From positions 62,001 to 126,000 of the forward strand of contig DWXB01000017.1 in the NCBI GenBank assembly GCA_019119415.1: a stretch of 64,000 nt of DNA. The letters run 5' to 3'. Below are positions 44,285 through 54,789 of this stretch, piece by piece. A model generated the notes under the pieces. That model was given only the letters and a program-made list of their open reading frames with translations. It was not told the DNA's origin and did no database searches. This stretch comes from Candidatus Ligilactobacillus avistercoris (GTDB lineage Bacteria > Bacillota > Bacilli > Lactobacillales > Lactobacillaceae). Positions within the stretch are counted from its first letter, which is position 1. The number at the start of each line of letters is the position of its first letter. The position numbers and the translations under genes were made by a program.

Positions 44285-45985
44285 ATGGTAGATTACAAGC
44301 AACAAATTGCGGCCCGGATTTCCGCTGCGCTTGGTGCGGAGGCCCCTGCTGAAGCAGAAATTATGGATAAGATTGAGGTTCCTAAGGAAATCGCGCGGGG
44401 CGACTACGCTTTCCCGGCATTTATTTTAGCCAAAACCCTCCACAAAGCTCCGCAGCAGATTGCGGCTGACTTAGTCGCCAAGCTTGACCAAACGGGGTTT
44501 GAGAAGATCGAAGCTGCGGGACCGTACGTTAACTTTTTCCTGGATAAGGCAGCGTACAGCCGGGAAATTTTAGCAACGATCCTCAAGGAACGGGACCACT
44601 ACGGTGACCAGGACCTTGGCCATGGCGGGAACGTAACGGTTGATATGTCTTCACCAAACATTGCCAAGCCGTTTTCGATGGGCCACCTCCGGTCAACCGT
44701 AATCGGGAACGCAATTGCACTGTTGCTTGCGAAGACGAACTACAATCCCATTAAGATTAACCACCTGGGGGATTGGGGAACCCAGTTTGGAAAGCTCATG
44801 GCGGCATACACGCTGTGGGGGAGTGAAGAAGAGGTTAAGCAAGACCCGATTAACACCCTGTTACGGTACTACGTAAAGTTCCATGAAGAAGCTGAAAAGG
44901 ATCCGGCACTTGATGACCTGGGGCGGAACTGGTTTAAGCGCCTTGAAGACGGCGATGAGGAAGCAACCCGGTTGTGGAAGTGGTTCCGCTCAGAGTCATT
45001 GAAGTCGTTCATGCGGATTTACAAAAAGTTAGGAATTGACTTTGATTCGTACAACGGGGAAGCCTTCTACAACGACAAGATGGATGAGGTTGTTGACCTG
45101 CTGAAGCAAAAGGGGCTGTTACACGAAAGCCAGGGCGCCCAGATTGTTGACCTGGAGAAGTACAACCTTAACCCGGCACTGATTATGCGGTCAGATGGCG
45201 CCACCCTTTACATTACTAGGGATTTGGCGGCGGCCCTATACCGGAAGCGGACGTACAACTTTGTTCAGTCCCTGTACGTGGCTGGGAACGAACAAACTAA
45301 CCACTTTGATCAATTAAAAGCCGTCTTAGCGGAGATGGGGTACGACTGGGCGGATGAAATTCACCACATCGGGTTTGGTCTTATCACCAAGGATGGCAAG
45401 AAGATGTCAACCAGAAAGGGGCATGTTGTGCTCCTTGATCAGGTGCTGAACGATGCAATTGGATTGGCCAAGGAACAGATTGCTGCCAAGAACCCGACGC
45501 TGGCGAATAAGGATGCGGTTGCGAATGCTGTCGGAATTGGTGCGGTGGTCTTCCACGATCTGAAGAACGAGCGGCTGAACAACTTTGACTTTAACCTGGA
45601 TGAAGTTGTGCGTTTTGAAGGGGAAACCGGGCCGTACGTTCAGTACTCCCACGCCCGGGCGATGAGCATCCTCCGTAAGGCAGGGAACCCTGTGTTATCT
45701 GCTGATCAGGCGTTGGCCGTTGATGATCCGCAGGCCTGGGAAACCCTGCGGCTGTTAGGTGACTTCCCAACAGTGATCGCGCGGGCAATGGAGGAATATG
45801 AACCATCCGTGGTTGCGAAGTACGCCCTCCACCTGGCGAAGGCGTTTAACAAGTACTACGCACACTCCCGGATTTTGACGGAGGATGCCGGCCGGGACGC
45901 ACGGTTAGCACTTGTTAAATGTGTTGCCCTGGTTCTCAAGGAAGCGCTGCGGCTCTTGGGTGTTCAAGCACCAGACGAAATGTAA
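44285..45985 (+). CDS. argS: Arginine-tRNA ligase
   Basis: 566 residues, class I. The HIGH-type signature is in [21 protein letters not shown] (HLRS), the KMSKS loop is [10 protein letters not shown], and the C-terminal DALR anticodon-binding domain includes [17 protein letters not shown]. Near the start is the additional N-terminal tRNA-recognition domain of ArgRS. AAAGGAG precedes the ATG. Confidence 0.97.
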   Translation: MVDYKQQIAARISAALGAEAPAEAEIMDKIEVPKEIARGDYAFPAFILAKTLHKAPQQIAADLVAKLDQTGFEKIEAAGPYVNFFLDKAAYSREILATILKERDHYGDQDLGHGGNVTVDMSSPNIAKPFSMGHLRSTVIGNAIALLLAKTNYNPIKINHLGDWGTQFGKLMAAYTLWGSEEEVKQDPINTLLRYYVKFHEEAEKDPALDDLGRNWFKRLEDGDEEATRLWKWFRSESLKSFMRIYKKLGIDFDSYNGEAFYNDKMDEVVDLLKQKGLLHESQGAQIVDLEKYNLNPALIMRSDGATLYITRDLAAALYRKRTYNFVQSLYVAGNEQTNHFDQLKAVLAEMGYDWADEIHHIGFGLITKDGKKMSTRKGHVVLLDQVLNDAIGLAKEQIAAKNPTLANKDAVANAVGIGAVVFHDLKNERLNNFDFNLDEVVRFEGETGPYVQYSHARAMSILRKAGNPVLSADQALAVDDPQAWETLRLLGDFPTVIARAMEEYEPSVVAKYALHLAKAFNKYYAHSRILTEDAGRDARLALVKCVALVLKEALRLLGVQAPDEM

Positions 45986-46049
45986 CAAAAAAGCATTATT
46001 GTCAGGGAGGGGGACGTTAGTTCATCCTCCTTGTTGTCCTTTCCGCTTC

Positions 46050-46079
46050 TTGCTTCTAATCCGGAAATAATGCTAGAAT
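46050..46079 (+). promoter_or_regulatory. secA promoter
   Basis: TTGCTT at 46050-46055, 18-base spacer, TGCTAGAAT extended -10 (-10 at 46074-46079). Confidence 0.65.
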
Positions 46080-46153
46080 GAGGATTGATATTCTGTTGAA
46101 TTACGGCCATGTGCCGGGACGAGAAAATACACGACTGAGAAGGGATTAAATCA

Positions 46154-48517
46154 ATGGCAAATATCCTGAAAAAATGGGTCGAAAGTGATAAACGTGAACT
46201 GCGGCGCCTCGGAAAAATTGCCGATAAGGTTGAGGCACTTGCCGATAAGATGGCGGCTTTATCCGATGAAGAATTGAAAGCACAGACGCCTGCATTAAAG
46301 GAACGGTATGCAAAGGGGGCAACCCTTGATGAACTGTTGCCGGAAGCCTTTGCGGTTTGCCGGGAAGGGGCAAAACGGGTTCTTGGGTTATACCCGTACC
46401 GGGTGCAGATTATCGGGGGGATTGTCCTCCATGAAGGAAACATTGCCGAAATGAAGACCGGGGAAGGGAAAACCCTGACGGCCACGATGCCGGTTTACTT
46501 AAACGCCCTTGCTGGCAAGGGAGTCCACGTGGTGACGGTTAACGAATACCTGGCTGGCCGGGATGCCTCGGAAATGGGTGAGCTGTACGAGTGGTTAGGA
46601 TTAACCGTTGGGTTGAACGCTACCAACAAGTCTCCTGAAGAAAAACGGCAGGCGTACAACTGTGACATTACGTACTCGACGAACAGTGAACTTGGGTTTG
46701 ACTACCTGCGGGATAACATGGTGGTCTACAAGGAAGACATGGTTCAGCGACCGTTAAACTTTGTGATTGTCGATGAGGTGGATTCAATCCTGATCGATGA
46801 GGCCCGGACACCACTGATTATTTCGGGGCAATCAACCGGAAAGACCGCCCTTTACAAGCGGACGGACCGGTTTGCGAAGACCTTAACCAAGGAAGACGAC
46901 TTTAAGATTGATTTGGAGTCAAAGACCGTCTCCCTGACAGAGCAGGGAATTCAGAAGGCGGAGAAGTACTTTGCCCTCCGGAATTTGTTTGATCCGGATA
47001 ATACGGCGTTAACGCACCACCTGGATAACGCACTGCGGGCCAACTACATTATGTTGCGGGATAAGGATTATGTTGTCCGCGACGGTGAAGTGCTGATTGT
47101 TGACCAGTTTACCGGGCGGATTATGGATGGTCGGCGGTACTCCGATGGGCTCCACCAGGCAATTGAAGCCAAGGAAGGCGTCAACATTGAAGACGAAACC
47201 AAGACGATGGCCAACATCACGTACCAGAACTTCTTCCGGATGTACAAGAAGCTCTCCGGGATGACGGGGACGGCTAAGACGGAACAGGAAGAATTCCGTG
47301 AAATCTACAACATGGAAGTTATCGCAATTCCGACTAACAAACCGGTTATCCGGAAGGACAAGGCGGACCTCCTGTACCCAACGTTGAAGAGCAAGTTTGC
47401 GGCGGTGGTTGAGGATATTAAGAAACGGCACGCCAAGGGTCAGCCGATTCTGGTCGGAACCGTTGCCGTTGAGACGTCCGAATACCTATCAGGGTTACTT
47501 GATCAGGAAGGCATTCCGCACGCCGTTTTAAACGCGAAGAACAACGCTAAGGAAGCTGAAATCGTCGCTAATGCGGGGCAAAAAGGCGCTGTCACCATCG
47601 CGACGAACATGGCCGGCCGGGGAACCGATATTAAACTCGGGCCAGGGGTCCGGGAAGTCGGGGGCCTGGCGGTGATCGGAACGGAGCGGCACGAATCCCG
47701 GCGGATTGATAACCAGCTCCGTGGACGGTCCGGCCGGCAGGGGGACCCAGGATTGAGTCAGTTCTACCTTTCACTTGAGGATGATTTAATGCTGCGTTTT
47801 GGTTCCGAAAAGATCAAGGCCGTGTTAGAGAAGATGAAGGTGGCTGACGACGATGCGGTTATCCAGTCCCGGATGATTACCAAGCAGGTTGAGTCCGCCC
47901 AGAAACGGGTTGAAGGGAACAACTACGACACGCGGAAACAGGTTCTGCAGTACGATGACGTTATGCGGGCTCAGCGGGAAGTAATTTACGCCCAGCGCCA
48001 GCAGGTCATCATGGAAGAGGAAAGCTTAAAACCGGTAATTATGCCGATGATTAAACGGACTGTAAAGCACGTTGTTGAGGTGCACACCCAGGGAAATAAG
48101 GATGAGTGGGACTTAGAGGCCATCCTCGACTTTGCCCAGTCAAGCATGGTGAAGGAAGATACGATTGCCCTTGATGATCTTGAAGGCAAGGATCCGCAGG
48201 AAATCATGGACTACCTGGATGAACGGGCCGAGGAAGTTTATGCCGAGAAACAGCACCAGTTACCTGATCCGGAGCAGATGCTTGAGTTTGAAAAGGTCTG
48301 CATTCTGCGGGTGGTTGATACACAGTGGACTGACCACATCGATGAGATGGACCAGCTCCGGCAGTCAATCGGACTGCGGGGTTACGGACAGTTAAATCCG
48401 CTGGTTGAATACCAGTCTGACGGGTTTACGATGTTTGAACAAATGGTTGCTGACATCGAAGCGGACGTTACACGGTTGTTCCTGAAGGCGGAAATCCGGC
48501 AAAACGTTAAGCGGTAG
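46154..48517 (+). CDS. secA: Preprotein translocase ATPase SecA
   Basis: 787 residues. Walker A MKTGEGKT near residues 100-107, DEAD-type [32 protein letters not shown] and [21 protein letters not shown] of the second nucleotide domain. It drives secretory proteins through SecYEG. The C-terminal zinc-binding tail of longer SecA proteins is missing; the protein ends at [10 protein letters not shown], as in many lactobacilli. prfB follows. Confidence 0.97.
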   Translation: MANILKKWVESDKRELRRLGKIADKVEALADKMAALSDEELKAQTPALKERYAKGATLDELLPEAFAVCREGAKRVLGLYPYRVQIIGGIVLHEGNIAEMKTGEGKTLTATMPVYLNALAGKGVHVVTVNEYLAGRDASEMGELYEWLGLTVGLNATNKSPEEKRQAYNCDITYSTNSELGFDYLRDNMVVYKEDMVQRPLNFVIVDEVDSILIDEARTPLIISGQSTGKTALYKRTDRFAKTLTKEDDFKIDLESKTVSLTEQGIQKAEKYFALRNLFDPDNTALTHHLDNALRANYIMLRDKDYVVRDGEVLIVDQFTGRIMDGRRYSDGLHQAIEAKEGVNIEDETKTMANITYQNFFRMYKKLSGMTGTAKTEQEEFREIYNMEVIAIPTNKPVIRKDKADLLYPTLKSKFAAVVEDIKKRHAKGQPILVGTVAVETSEYLSGLLDQEGIPHAVLNAKNNAKEAEIVANAGQKGAVTIATNMAGRGTDIKLGPGVREVGGLAVIGTERHESRRIDNQLRGRSGRQGDPGLSQFYLSLEDDLMLRFGSEKIKAVLEKMKVADDDAVIQSRMITKQVESAQKRVEGNNYDTRKQVLQYDDVMRAQREVIYAQRQQVIMEEESLKPVIMPMIKRTVKHVVEVHTQGNKDEWDLEAILDFAQSSMVKEDTIALDDLEGKDPQEIMDYLDERAEEVYAEKQHQLPDPEQMLEFEKVCILRVVDTQWTDHIDEMDQLRQSIGLRGYGQLNPLVEYQSDGFTMFEQMVADIEADVTRLFLKAEIRQNVKR

Positions 48518-48540
48518 TCGAAGGAAACGAGACATAACGG

Positions 48541-48573
48541 GGAGGCGCGGATGAGAATCCCAGCCTCCTTTTT
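48541..48573 (+). terminator. Terminator/attenuator between secA and prfB
   Basis: GGAGGC..GGAT pairs with ATCC..GCCTCC around GAGA, with a 2x2 internal loop, then TTTTTT. Confidence 0.75.
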
Positions 48574-48591
48574 AGACGGAGGAGATTGTGA

Positions 48592-49711
48592 ATGGAATTA
48601 AGTGATTACCGGCGTGAAATCAAGGCAATGAACGAAAAAGTCGCAGACTTTGGGAGGTCTCTTTGACTTAGACCGGTTAGCGGAGGAAATTGCCGATAAC
48701 GAACATCAGATGGCCGCACCAGGTTTCTGGGATGACCAGCAGGCCGCCCAAAAAGTGATTGCCGCCAACAATCAGTTGAAGGCGAAGTATGATAATTACA
48801 ATCAGCTTAGTGCAGCGCTGGAGGATTTGATCGTCTTGTGTGAGCTGTTGGCGGAGGATCCAACTGATCCGGATGTGCAAGCGGAGTTGGACACAAATTT
48901 TACGGCGGCCAAAAAGCAGCTCGCAGACTATCAGTTGCGGATGCTGTTAAACGAACCGTATGATCAGAACAATGCTATTTTGGAAATCCATCCGGGGGCT
49001 GGGGGGACCGAGTCCCAGGACTGGGGAAGCATGCTCCTTCGGATGTACCAGCGGTGGGCCGACCAGCACGGGTTGACCGTTGAAACGGCGGATTACCAGG
49101 TGGGAGATGAAGCCGGTATTAAGAGCGTGACCCTCCTGATTAAGGGCGATAACGCGTATGGTTACCTGCGGGGTGAAAAGGGGGTTCACCGGCTGGTGCG
49201 GATTTCGCCGTTTGATGCGGCGGGCCGCCGGCATACCTCGTTTGCATCGGTGAACGTGATGCCCGAACTTGATGATTCCGTTGAGGTCGAACTCCGGCCA
49301 GAAGACATCAAGATGGAGGTTTTCCGCTCGAGTGGTGCGGGGGGCCAGCACATCAATAAGACGTCCTCCGCCGTGCGGTTAATCCACATTCCAACTGGAA
49401 TTGTCACTTCTAGTCAGGCGGAACGGTCCCAGTTCCAAAACCGGGCAACCGCAGAAAAAATGATGCGGGCAAAGCTTTACCAGATGAAGTTGGAAGAACA
49501 GGCCAAGAAAAAGGCCGCCATCCAGGGGGAACAGCTCGAAATTGGGTGGGGTTCCCAGATTCGGTCGTATGTCTTCCACCCGTACACAATGGTTAAGGAC
49601 CACCGGACCAACTATGAAACGGGGAATGGTCAGGCGGTCATGGACGGTGATTTGGATCCGTTTATTAACGCATACCTTCAGTGGAAACTGCAGCAGCAAA
49701 ATCCCCAGTAG
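48592..49711 (+). CDS. prfB: Peptide chain release factor 2, with programmed +1 frameshift
   Basis: The gene starts at ATG 48592 and reads 24 codons to CTT (48661-48663), then meets in-frame TGA at 48664-48666. An internal SD-like GGGAGG at 48652-48657 lies three bases before CTT TGA C, the classic RF2 autoregulatory site; slipping +1 gives GAC (48665) and reads on to 49711, 372 residues in all. The GGQ peptidyl-hydrolysis motif is at 250-252 in [12 protein letters not shown] and the SPF stop-recognition motif in [12 protein letters not shown], so this is RF2 (UAA/UGA), not RF1. Annotation as join(48592..48663,48665..49711). Confidence 0.96.
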
Positions 49712-49720
49712 GAGTTAGTA

Positions 49721-50794
49721 ATGAAAGTGATTGGGTGGCTCTTCGGAGCAATCGTGTTTAATCCATTATTATGGTTGGGCGGATTGATGCCCGGAATTAA
49801 TTACGTGGTACGAATTCACCAGGAACGGCGTCAATGGCGTCAAGCCGTTGACCGGGACTGGTTTGAGGGGCGACACTTTATCGTGGCCCTTTGTGGGACG
49901 CTCCTCCTCGGAATTGGCGGGACGCTTCTGGTGCGGGTGACCGTAAACTGGAAGTGGGTGCTTTTCTTTAGCCTGCTTGCGGGAGGCGTGGCCCTCACTA
50001 ACTGGTGGCGAAACTTAACACCGCTATTAATCTGCGCTCCGGTCGGGTTAGCACTCCTTACTAGGAACGTGGGCGCACTGCATGTGGTTTTAGTGTTTGC
50101 GGTGTTTATTTATCTCACTCAGTTTATCCTGAGCTTATTTGGTGGCCGGAAAGTGAGCCCCCGGATAGTGAGAAACCGGCGGCACCACTTTTTTGCCCGG
50201 TACGAGTGGCGGGAGACAGCCGTCTTACCGGTGATAGTGATGATGGGAACCCGGCATGGGACATTTCCCGTTATCCTGTTTTTGCCGGTCGGAATTCACC
50301 GGGTGATTCAGGAAGAGACGCCAACGCCGGTGGTACGCCACCTTCAAGCGGTGACCGCTGTTCAGTGCGGATTAGCTCTTGGAGGAAGTCTTACCGGAAG
50401 CGGGGGGCTTCAGTGGGGGCTAAGTATTGCGTTGGTAGTGGTGAGCTGTTACGATATTGGCAATCAATGGTGGCGAATCCACCATCATTCCCCGGTGGTG
50501 ACGGCCGCAACGGATGGAATCCGGGTGGTTGCCGTTCATCCGGCAACCCCAGCAGCGCGGATGGGACTCCGGCCGGGTGATATTGTGGTAACGTGCAACG
50601 ATGTGCCGGTTCACAATCACCGGGAGCTGTACGCGTCCCTGCAACGGAGCGCGGCGTACTGTCGGTTGCGCGTCCGGACAATGACGGGGGACATGAAGTT
50701 AGTTGAGAGTAGTTTATATGCGGGCGTTCCTCATGAAGTGGGGATTGTAACGTTTCCCGCAGCGGTTTATTCACGGGTAGGTGAGCTAAAATGA
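49721..50794 (+). CDS. Multi-spanning membrane protein with C-terminal PDZ domain (MinJ-like)
   Basis: 357 residues: roughly seven hydrophobic helices in the first 250 residues (FGAIVFNPLLWLGGLMPGI, FIVALCGTLLLGIGGTLL, VLFFSLLAGGVALTNWW and others) and a PDZ domain at the C-terminus (VVAVHPATPAARMGLRPGDIVVTCNDVPV). Topology and position after secA-prfB resemble Bacillus MinJ (YvjD), which links DivIVA to MinD at the division site. Sequence identity cannot be checked here, so MinJ is a proposal. Its last four bases overlap pspC. Confidence 0.75.
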   Translation: MKVIGWLFGAIVFNPLLWLGGLMPGINYVVRIHQERRQWRQAVDRDWFEGRHFIVALCGTLLLGIGGTLLVRVTVNWKWVLFFSLLAGGVALTNWWRNLTPLLICAPVGLALLTRNVGALHVVLVFAVFIYLTQFILSLFGGRKVSPRIVRNRRHHFFARYEWRETAVLPVIVMMGTRHGTFPVILFLPVGIHRVIQEETPTPVVRHLQAVTAVQCGLALGGSLTGSGGLQWGLSIALVVVSCYDIGNQWWRIHHHSPVVTAATDGIRVVAVHPATPAARMGLRPGDIVVTCNDVPVHNHRELYASLQRSAAYCRLRVRTMTGDMKLVESSLYAGVPHEVGIVTFPAAVYSRVGELK

Positions 50795-51147
50795 AGGAAT
50801 CCCGGATTCACCGGTCAGCACAAGATAAATTTTTATTAGGCGTTTGTGGTGGATTAGCGGCCCACTGGGGAATTAGGACAAACTACCTGCGTGCAGCATG
50901 GGTCGGGGTGACCGTAATCTGCATGTTATTCCCCCGGATGGTTGTTTTACCGGTGGGGCTATACCTGGTATGTTACCTGCTAATGGGGGCGCCGGAAGAC
51001 GAGGAGCGGTCCCATTCGCAGTCAACGTGGACCGATATGTTTGCTAACCGGACGACCACTTCTGCACGGCAGAAGCGTCAATCAGGAAGAAAGATTATTA
51101 CTGATGTTCACGAACGGGATGTTCATGAACACCGGGAGGACGATTAA
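50791..51147 (+). CDS. PspC-domain membrane protein (YvlC-like)
   Basis: 118 residues. IHRSAQDKFLLGVCGGLAAHWGIRTNYLRAAWV is the PspC signature, followed by a hydrophobic helix and a hydrophilic, His/Glu-rich tail. PspC proteins belong to envelope-stress systems; in Bacillus the yvlC-yvlD pair resembles this gene and the next. ATG overlaps the preceding stop (ATGA). Confidence 0.9.
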   Translation: MKESRIHRSAQDKFLLGVCGGLAAHWGIRTNYLRAAWVGVTVICMLFPRMVVLPVGLYLVCYLLMGAPEDEERSHSQSTWTDMFANRTTTSARQKRQSGRKIITDVHERDVHEHREDD

Positions 51148-51148
51148 C

Positions 51149-51493
51149 GTGGGTTTTTGGAAACGAATTATTATTAACGCCATTATTTTCTTGGCGGCCG
51201 CGGGCTTTTTCCCGGCAGGTTTTCACGTGGCCAACATTTGGGTTGCCCTGGTTGCGGCCGTTGTTTTGAGTGTCCTTAACATGGTGGTTAAGCCGTTGTT
51301 GACGGTCATCTCATTACCAATCACTGTCCTAACGCTGGGCCTTTTTTCGTGGGTGATTAACGCGGCGATGCTGGAGTTAACCGCCCTGGTAGTCGGCGGG
51401 GCGTTTGCCTTTGCCAACTTTGGGTGGGCGCTCGTAGTGGCGTTAATTATTAGTGCAGTTAACGTGGTAATTACAAACTATTTTGCGGATTAG
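51149..51493 (+). CDS. YvlD-type phage-holin-like membrane protein
   Basis: 114 residues with four hydrophobic helices and the family motif AVVLSVLNMVVKPLLTVISLPITVLTLGLFSWVIN. GTG 51149 has GGAGGA at 51135-51140. In Bacillus YvlD is cotranscribed with PspC-like YvlC; the same pair occurs here with a one-base gap. Function unknown; envelope-stress link inferred from its partner. Confidence 0.9.
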   Translation: MGFWKRIIINAIIFLAAAGFFPAGFHVANIWVALVAAVVLSVLNMVVKPLLTVISLPITVLTLGLFSWVINAAMLELTALVVGGAFAFANFGWALVVALIISAVNVVITNYFAD

Positions 51494-51506
51494 TGAGGCG
51501 AATTAA

Positions 51507-51734
51507 ATGACGGAAAATAAGCGCCGGTTTAAAGTGGAGATTGGCGGCAAGGAATACATCATTATCGGGGAGGCCAGCACGGCCCGGATGAATGCCGTGG
51601 TGGGGGTAGTAAACCAGCAATTGGCAGCGATTAAAGAGCAGATGCCCGGAATTTCGGATGAGCGGGCGGCGATTTTGACGGCTGTGAATGCGGTTGCCGA
51701 CCAGCTTGCGCTCCAACAAAAAGAGAAGGAGTAA
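51507..51734 (+). CDS. zapA: Cell division protein ZapA
   Basis: 75 residues. RFKVEIGGKEYIIIGEASTARMNAVVGVVNQQL followed by a helical tail (AAILTAVNAVADQLALQQ). ZapA bundles FtsZ protofilaments at the septum. Its neighbours cvpA and mutS2 are the usual Bacilli ones. TGAGGCG upstream is a moderate ribosome-binding site. Confidence 0.93.
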   Translation: MTENKRRFKVEIGGKEYIIIGEASTARMNAVVGVVNQQLAAIKEQMPGISDERAAILTAVNAVADQLALQQKEKE

Positions 51735-51756
51735 ATGCCGTTAGGAGGTTGACGGG

Positions 51757-52326
51757 ATGGTTTCCGTAATTATTGTTCTGTTACTATTATTAGCATTGCG
51801 GCATGGTTATCGCCGGGGATTGATTCGGGGAATCCTGAATTTTATTAGTGTAATCGTTACGTTCATTATCAGTATCCGGTTATCCGGGACGGTTGGTCAT
51901 TTTCTGGCGGGAATTTTTCCCGCGGTTGCAAATACCGGGAACTGGCTCTTTTGGCATGTTAACTTAAACTTGATGTTTTATAAGTTCGTTGCGTTCTGGG
52001 TGGTAGCGATTATTTGCGGGATTATTGCGCGGTTTGTCATCCGGGCGCTCAACCGGATTGCAAACCTGCCGATTCTCGCAACACTTAACCGGTTAGCGGG
52101 AGCGGTGCTGTCATTTTTGACGGCCTACGTGGTTATTTTTGGCGGTCTGCTGTTGTTAAGCGTGTGGCCGGCGGCATCCGTCCGGCAGGCGGTGAATGCA
52201 TCAACGGTTGCAAACGTCATGTTGACGAAGACCCCGGGGTTGTCGGCCATGACAGCGAACAGCGTTACTCCCGCAGAACAGGGAAATTCTGGTCAGCAAC
52301 CCGTTATCAACGAACAACAGCCGTAG
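51757..52326 (+). CDS. cvpA: CvpA family membrane protein
   Basis: 189 residues. Four hydrophobic helices with RHGYRRGLIRGILNFISVIVTF at the N-terminus and GIIARFVIRALNRI in the middle, typical of CvpA; the C-terminus is polar. Named for colicin V production in E. coli, where it affects envelope homeostasis. Stands between zapA and mutS2, as in Bacillus and Lactobacillus. TAGGAGG upstream. Confidence 0.9.
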   Translation: MVSVIIVLLLLLALRHGYRRGLIRGILNFISVIVTFIISIRLSGTVGHFLAGIFPAVANTGNWLFWHVNLNLMFYKFVAFWVVAIICGIIARFVIRALNRIANLPILATLNRLAGAVLSFLTAYVVIFGGLLLLSVWPAASVRQAVNASTVANVMLTKTPGLSAMTANSVTPAEQGNSGQQPVINEQQP

Positions 52327-52338
52327 GGGGACAGATTG

Positions 52339-54708
52339 ATGAATAAGAAAACCCTAGTTACCTTAGAGTATGCAAAAATTAAACAGGCCGTTCGGGAAGA
52401 GACGACCACGGCAATGGGTGCACAGCTCGTCGACCAGTTAACCCCCCACGCGGACTTAGCGTGGGTGAAGGAGCAACTGGCTGGGACTCAGGACGGAATG
52501 GACGTCCTTCGCTTGAAGGGCGGGATTCCCCTTCCCCAGCTAGTCACGATTACTCCCGCTTTAAAACGGCTCAAGGTGGGCGCTACCCTTAACGGGAAGG
52601 AACTGGCCTCAATTGCCCGGGTGCTCCGTGCGGCAAACGAAGTACGGGTGTTTTTTAAGCAGTTGACTGCAGAACAGGATGCGCAGCTGCCGGTTATTTC
52701 GCAGCTTCTCGAACAGTTGGTCACCCTTCCCCAAATTGGGAAGCGGTTGATCCGCTCCGTTGAATTTGACGGGCACGTCACCGACGATGCTTCCCCAGAA
52801 TTGAAGCGGCTACGGCACCAGATTACCAGCACGGAAGCTAATATCAGGACGGAACTAAACAGTTACACGCACGGAGCAAACGCCAAGTACCTCAGCGATG
52901 CGGTTATTACGTTGCGGGACGACCGGTACGTTATTCCGGTGCGGGCAGAAAACCGTGGTCGGTTTGGTGGCGTTGTCCACGATCAGAGTGCATCGGGGCA
53001 AACGCTCTTCGTGGAACCAGAACGGATTGTCGCCCTGAACAACCGGCTCCGGCAGCAGCAGTTAGCAGCTGCTGAGGAAGTGCGGCGGATTCTGGCGGAA
53101 TTGTCAGCGCTCCTTGCGCCGTATACGGACGAACTGGCGGCCAACGCAACGGTTTTAGGAAAGCTTGATTTCATTAACGCCAAGGCCCGGTATGCTAAAC
53201 AACTTCGGGCAACCCAACCAGCCATTTCTCCCGAAAATAACGTGTATCTCCGGCAGGCCTGGCACCCGTTACTGGATGCTAAGCGGGCGGTGAAAAACGA
53301 CCTCGCGATCGGGGCGGATTACCAAGCAATGGTAATTACCGGTCCCAACACCGGGGGAAAGACGATTACGCTGAAGACGTTTGGGTTAATCCAGCTGATG
53401 GGACAATCTGGTTTGTTTATTCCAGCAGCTGAAGGCAGTCGAATTGGCGTCTTTAGCGATATTTTCGCTGATATTGGGGATGAACAGTCCATCGAGCAAA
53501 GCCTTAGTACGTTTTCCGCGCACATGACAAACATCGTGGCGATTATGCAGCAGGCCGATGACCGTGCCCTGGTACTGTTTGATGAACTTGGGGCCGGAAC
53601 GGATCCCCAGGAAGGGGCGGCGTTAGCGATTGCCATCCTGGATGCGATTGGCGCCCGGGGGAGTTTTGTAGTAGCAACGACGCACTACCCGGAGTTAAAG
53701 GCCTACGGGTACGAACGACCGGGGACGATTAACGCTTCGATGGAATTCGATAGTGAAACGCTTCAGCCGACGTACCACTTGCTAGTTGGAATTCCCGGGC
53801 GGAGTAACGCGTTTGATATTGTTCAACGACTTGGAATGGATCCGACAGTGGTTGCGGCGGCCCGGAATTTAACCGCTGACGATAACCAGGATCTTAATGA
53901 TATGATTGCTGATTTGGTAGCCAAACGGCGGCGGCTTGAAAATGACCAGGTGGCACTCAGTAAAAACCTCAAGGCAGCTGAGGAGCTGCACGCTGACTTA
54001 AGCAAGCGGTTTACCCAGTTTACCAACGAACGCGAGCAGCTGATGAACCAGGCCAAACGGTCCGCTAACGAACTGGTTGCCGACGCGAAGAAGAAGGCCA
54101 ACGCCGTTATTAGTGACTTACGGCGGATGCGGAACGAACACCACGCTACCGTTAAGGAAGACAAGTTAATTGCGGCCCAGGGGAAGCTGAACGCCTTGGA
54201 GCAGAACCCGACGTTAAGAAAGAACCGGGTACTGCGTCGGGCTAAACAACAGCACGCCTTTCATGCCAACGACGATGTTCTTGTTAAGTCGTACGGCCAG
54301 CGGGGCGTCCTTCTTCGGAAAGCGGGGAGTCACCAGTGGGAAGTCCAGCTGGGAATCCTGAAGATGAAGATTGACGAAGCGGACTTGGAAAAGGTGAGTG
54401 CACCGCGCAAGGAGGCAGCCGGGAAACGGGCCCACACGACCGTCAAGACGGCCCATGCAAGCCACGTCTCACCGACGCTGGACTTACGGGGGGAACGGTA
54501 CGATGCTGCGATGACAAAGGTTGATCGCTACCTGGATGCGGCCCTTTTGGCCGGGTACCAGTCGGTCACGATTGTGCACGGAAAGGGGACCGGTGCATTG
54601 CGGACGGGAATTACGAATTACCTGAAGAACAATGCGGCGGTGAAGAGCTTTAACTTTGCAGCCCCGAATGCGGGCGGAAACGGTGCAACGGTGGTACACT
54701 TTAAGTAG
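52339..54708 (+). CDS. mutS2: MutS2 ATPase/nuclease
   Basis: 789 residues. MutS-type ATPase with Walker A GPNTGGKTITLK, Walker B LVLFDELGAGTDPQEGAALA and TTHYPELKAYG, a coiled coil (about 520-620), a KOW-like segment, and a C-terminal Smr domain LDLRGERYDAAMTKVD to HGKGTGALRTGI. MutS2 lacks the mismatch-recognition domain of MutS; it has been linked to suppressing recombination and, more recently, to rescuing collided ribosomes. ATG 52339 is used, with AGGGGG upstream. Confidence 0.95.
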   Translation: MNKKTLVTLEYAKIKQAVREETTTAMGAQLVDQLTPHADLAWVKEQLAGTQDGMDVLRLKGGIPLPQLVTITPALKRLKVGATLNGKELASIARVLRAANEVRVFFKQLTAEQDAQLPVISQLLEQLVTLPQIGKRLIRSVEFDGHVTDDASPELKRLRHQITSTEANIRTELNSYTHGANAKYLSDAVITLRDDRYVIPVRAENRGRFGGVVHDQSASGQTLFVEPERIVALNNRLRQQQLAAAEEVRRILAELSALLAPYTDELAANATVLGKLDFINAKARYAKQLRATQPAISPENNVYLRQAWHPLLDAKRAVKNDLAIGADYQAMVITGPNTGGKTITLKTFGLIQLMGQSGLFIPAAEGSRIGVFSDIFADIGDEQSIEQSLSTFSAHMTNIVAIMQQADDRALVLFDELGAGTDPQEGAALAIAILDAIGARGSFVVATTHYPELKAYGYERPGTINASMEFDSETLQPTYHLLVGIPGRSNAFDIVQRLGMDPTVVAAARNLTADDNQDLNDMIADLVAKRRRLENDQVALSKNLKAAEELHADLSKRFTQFTNEREQLMNQAKRSANELVADAKKKANAVISDLRRMRNEHHATVKEDKLIAAQGKLNALEQNPTLRKNRVLRRAKQQHAFHANDDVLVKSYGQRGVLLRKAGSHQWEVQLGILKMKIDEADLEKVSAPRKEAAGKRAHTTVKTAHASHVSPTLDLRGERYDAAMTKVDRYLDAALLAGYQSVTIVHGKGTGALRTGITNYLKNNAAVKSFNFAAPNAGGNGATVVHFK

Positions 54709-54748
54709 TTTCACCGGAAGCATCTGATGCGCCGGAAAACGGGAACTG

Positions 54749-54757
54749 TGGTATAAT
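54749..54757 (+). promoter_or_regulatory. Extended -10 promoter of trxA
   Basis: TGGTATAAT, 33 bases before trxA; no recognisable -35. Confidence 0.65.
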
Positions 54758-54789
54758 TACTTACGAAAAGTAAGAAAGAAGGGGTTAAC

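Noticed and set aside
48650..49711. prfB starting at TTG 48650 as an independent ORF
   Set aside because: The codon lies inside the first prfB reading frame and its SD-like sequence is the frameshift stimulator; the joined frame explains all signals.
54709..54740. CCGG-GCAT hairpin between mutS2 and trxA as a terminator
   Set aside because: No T tract follows (AAAAC), so termination is not supported.
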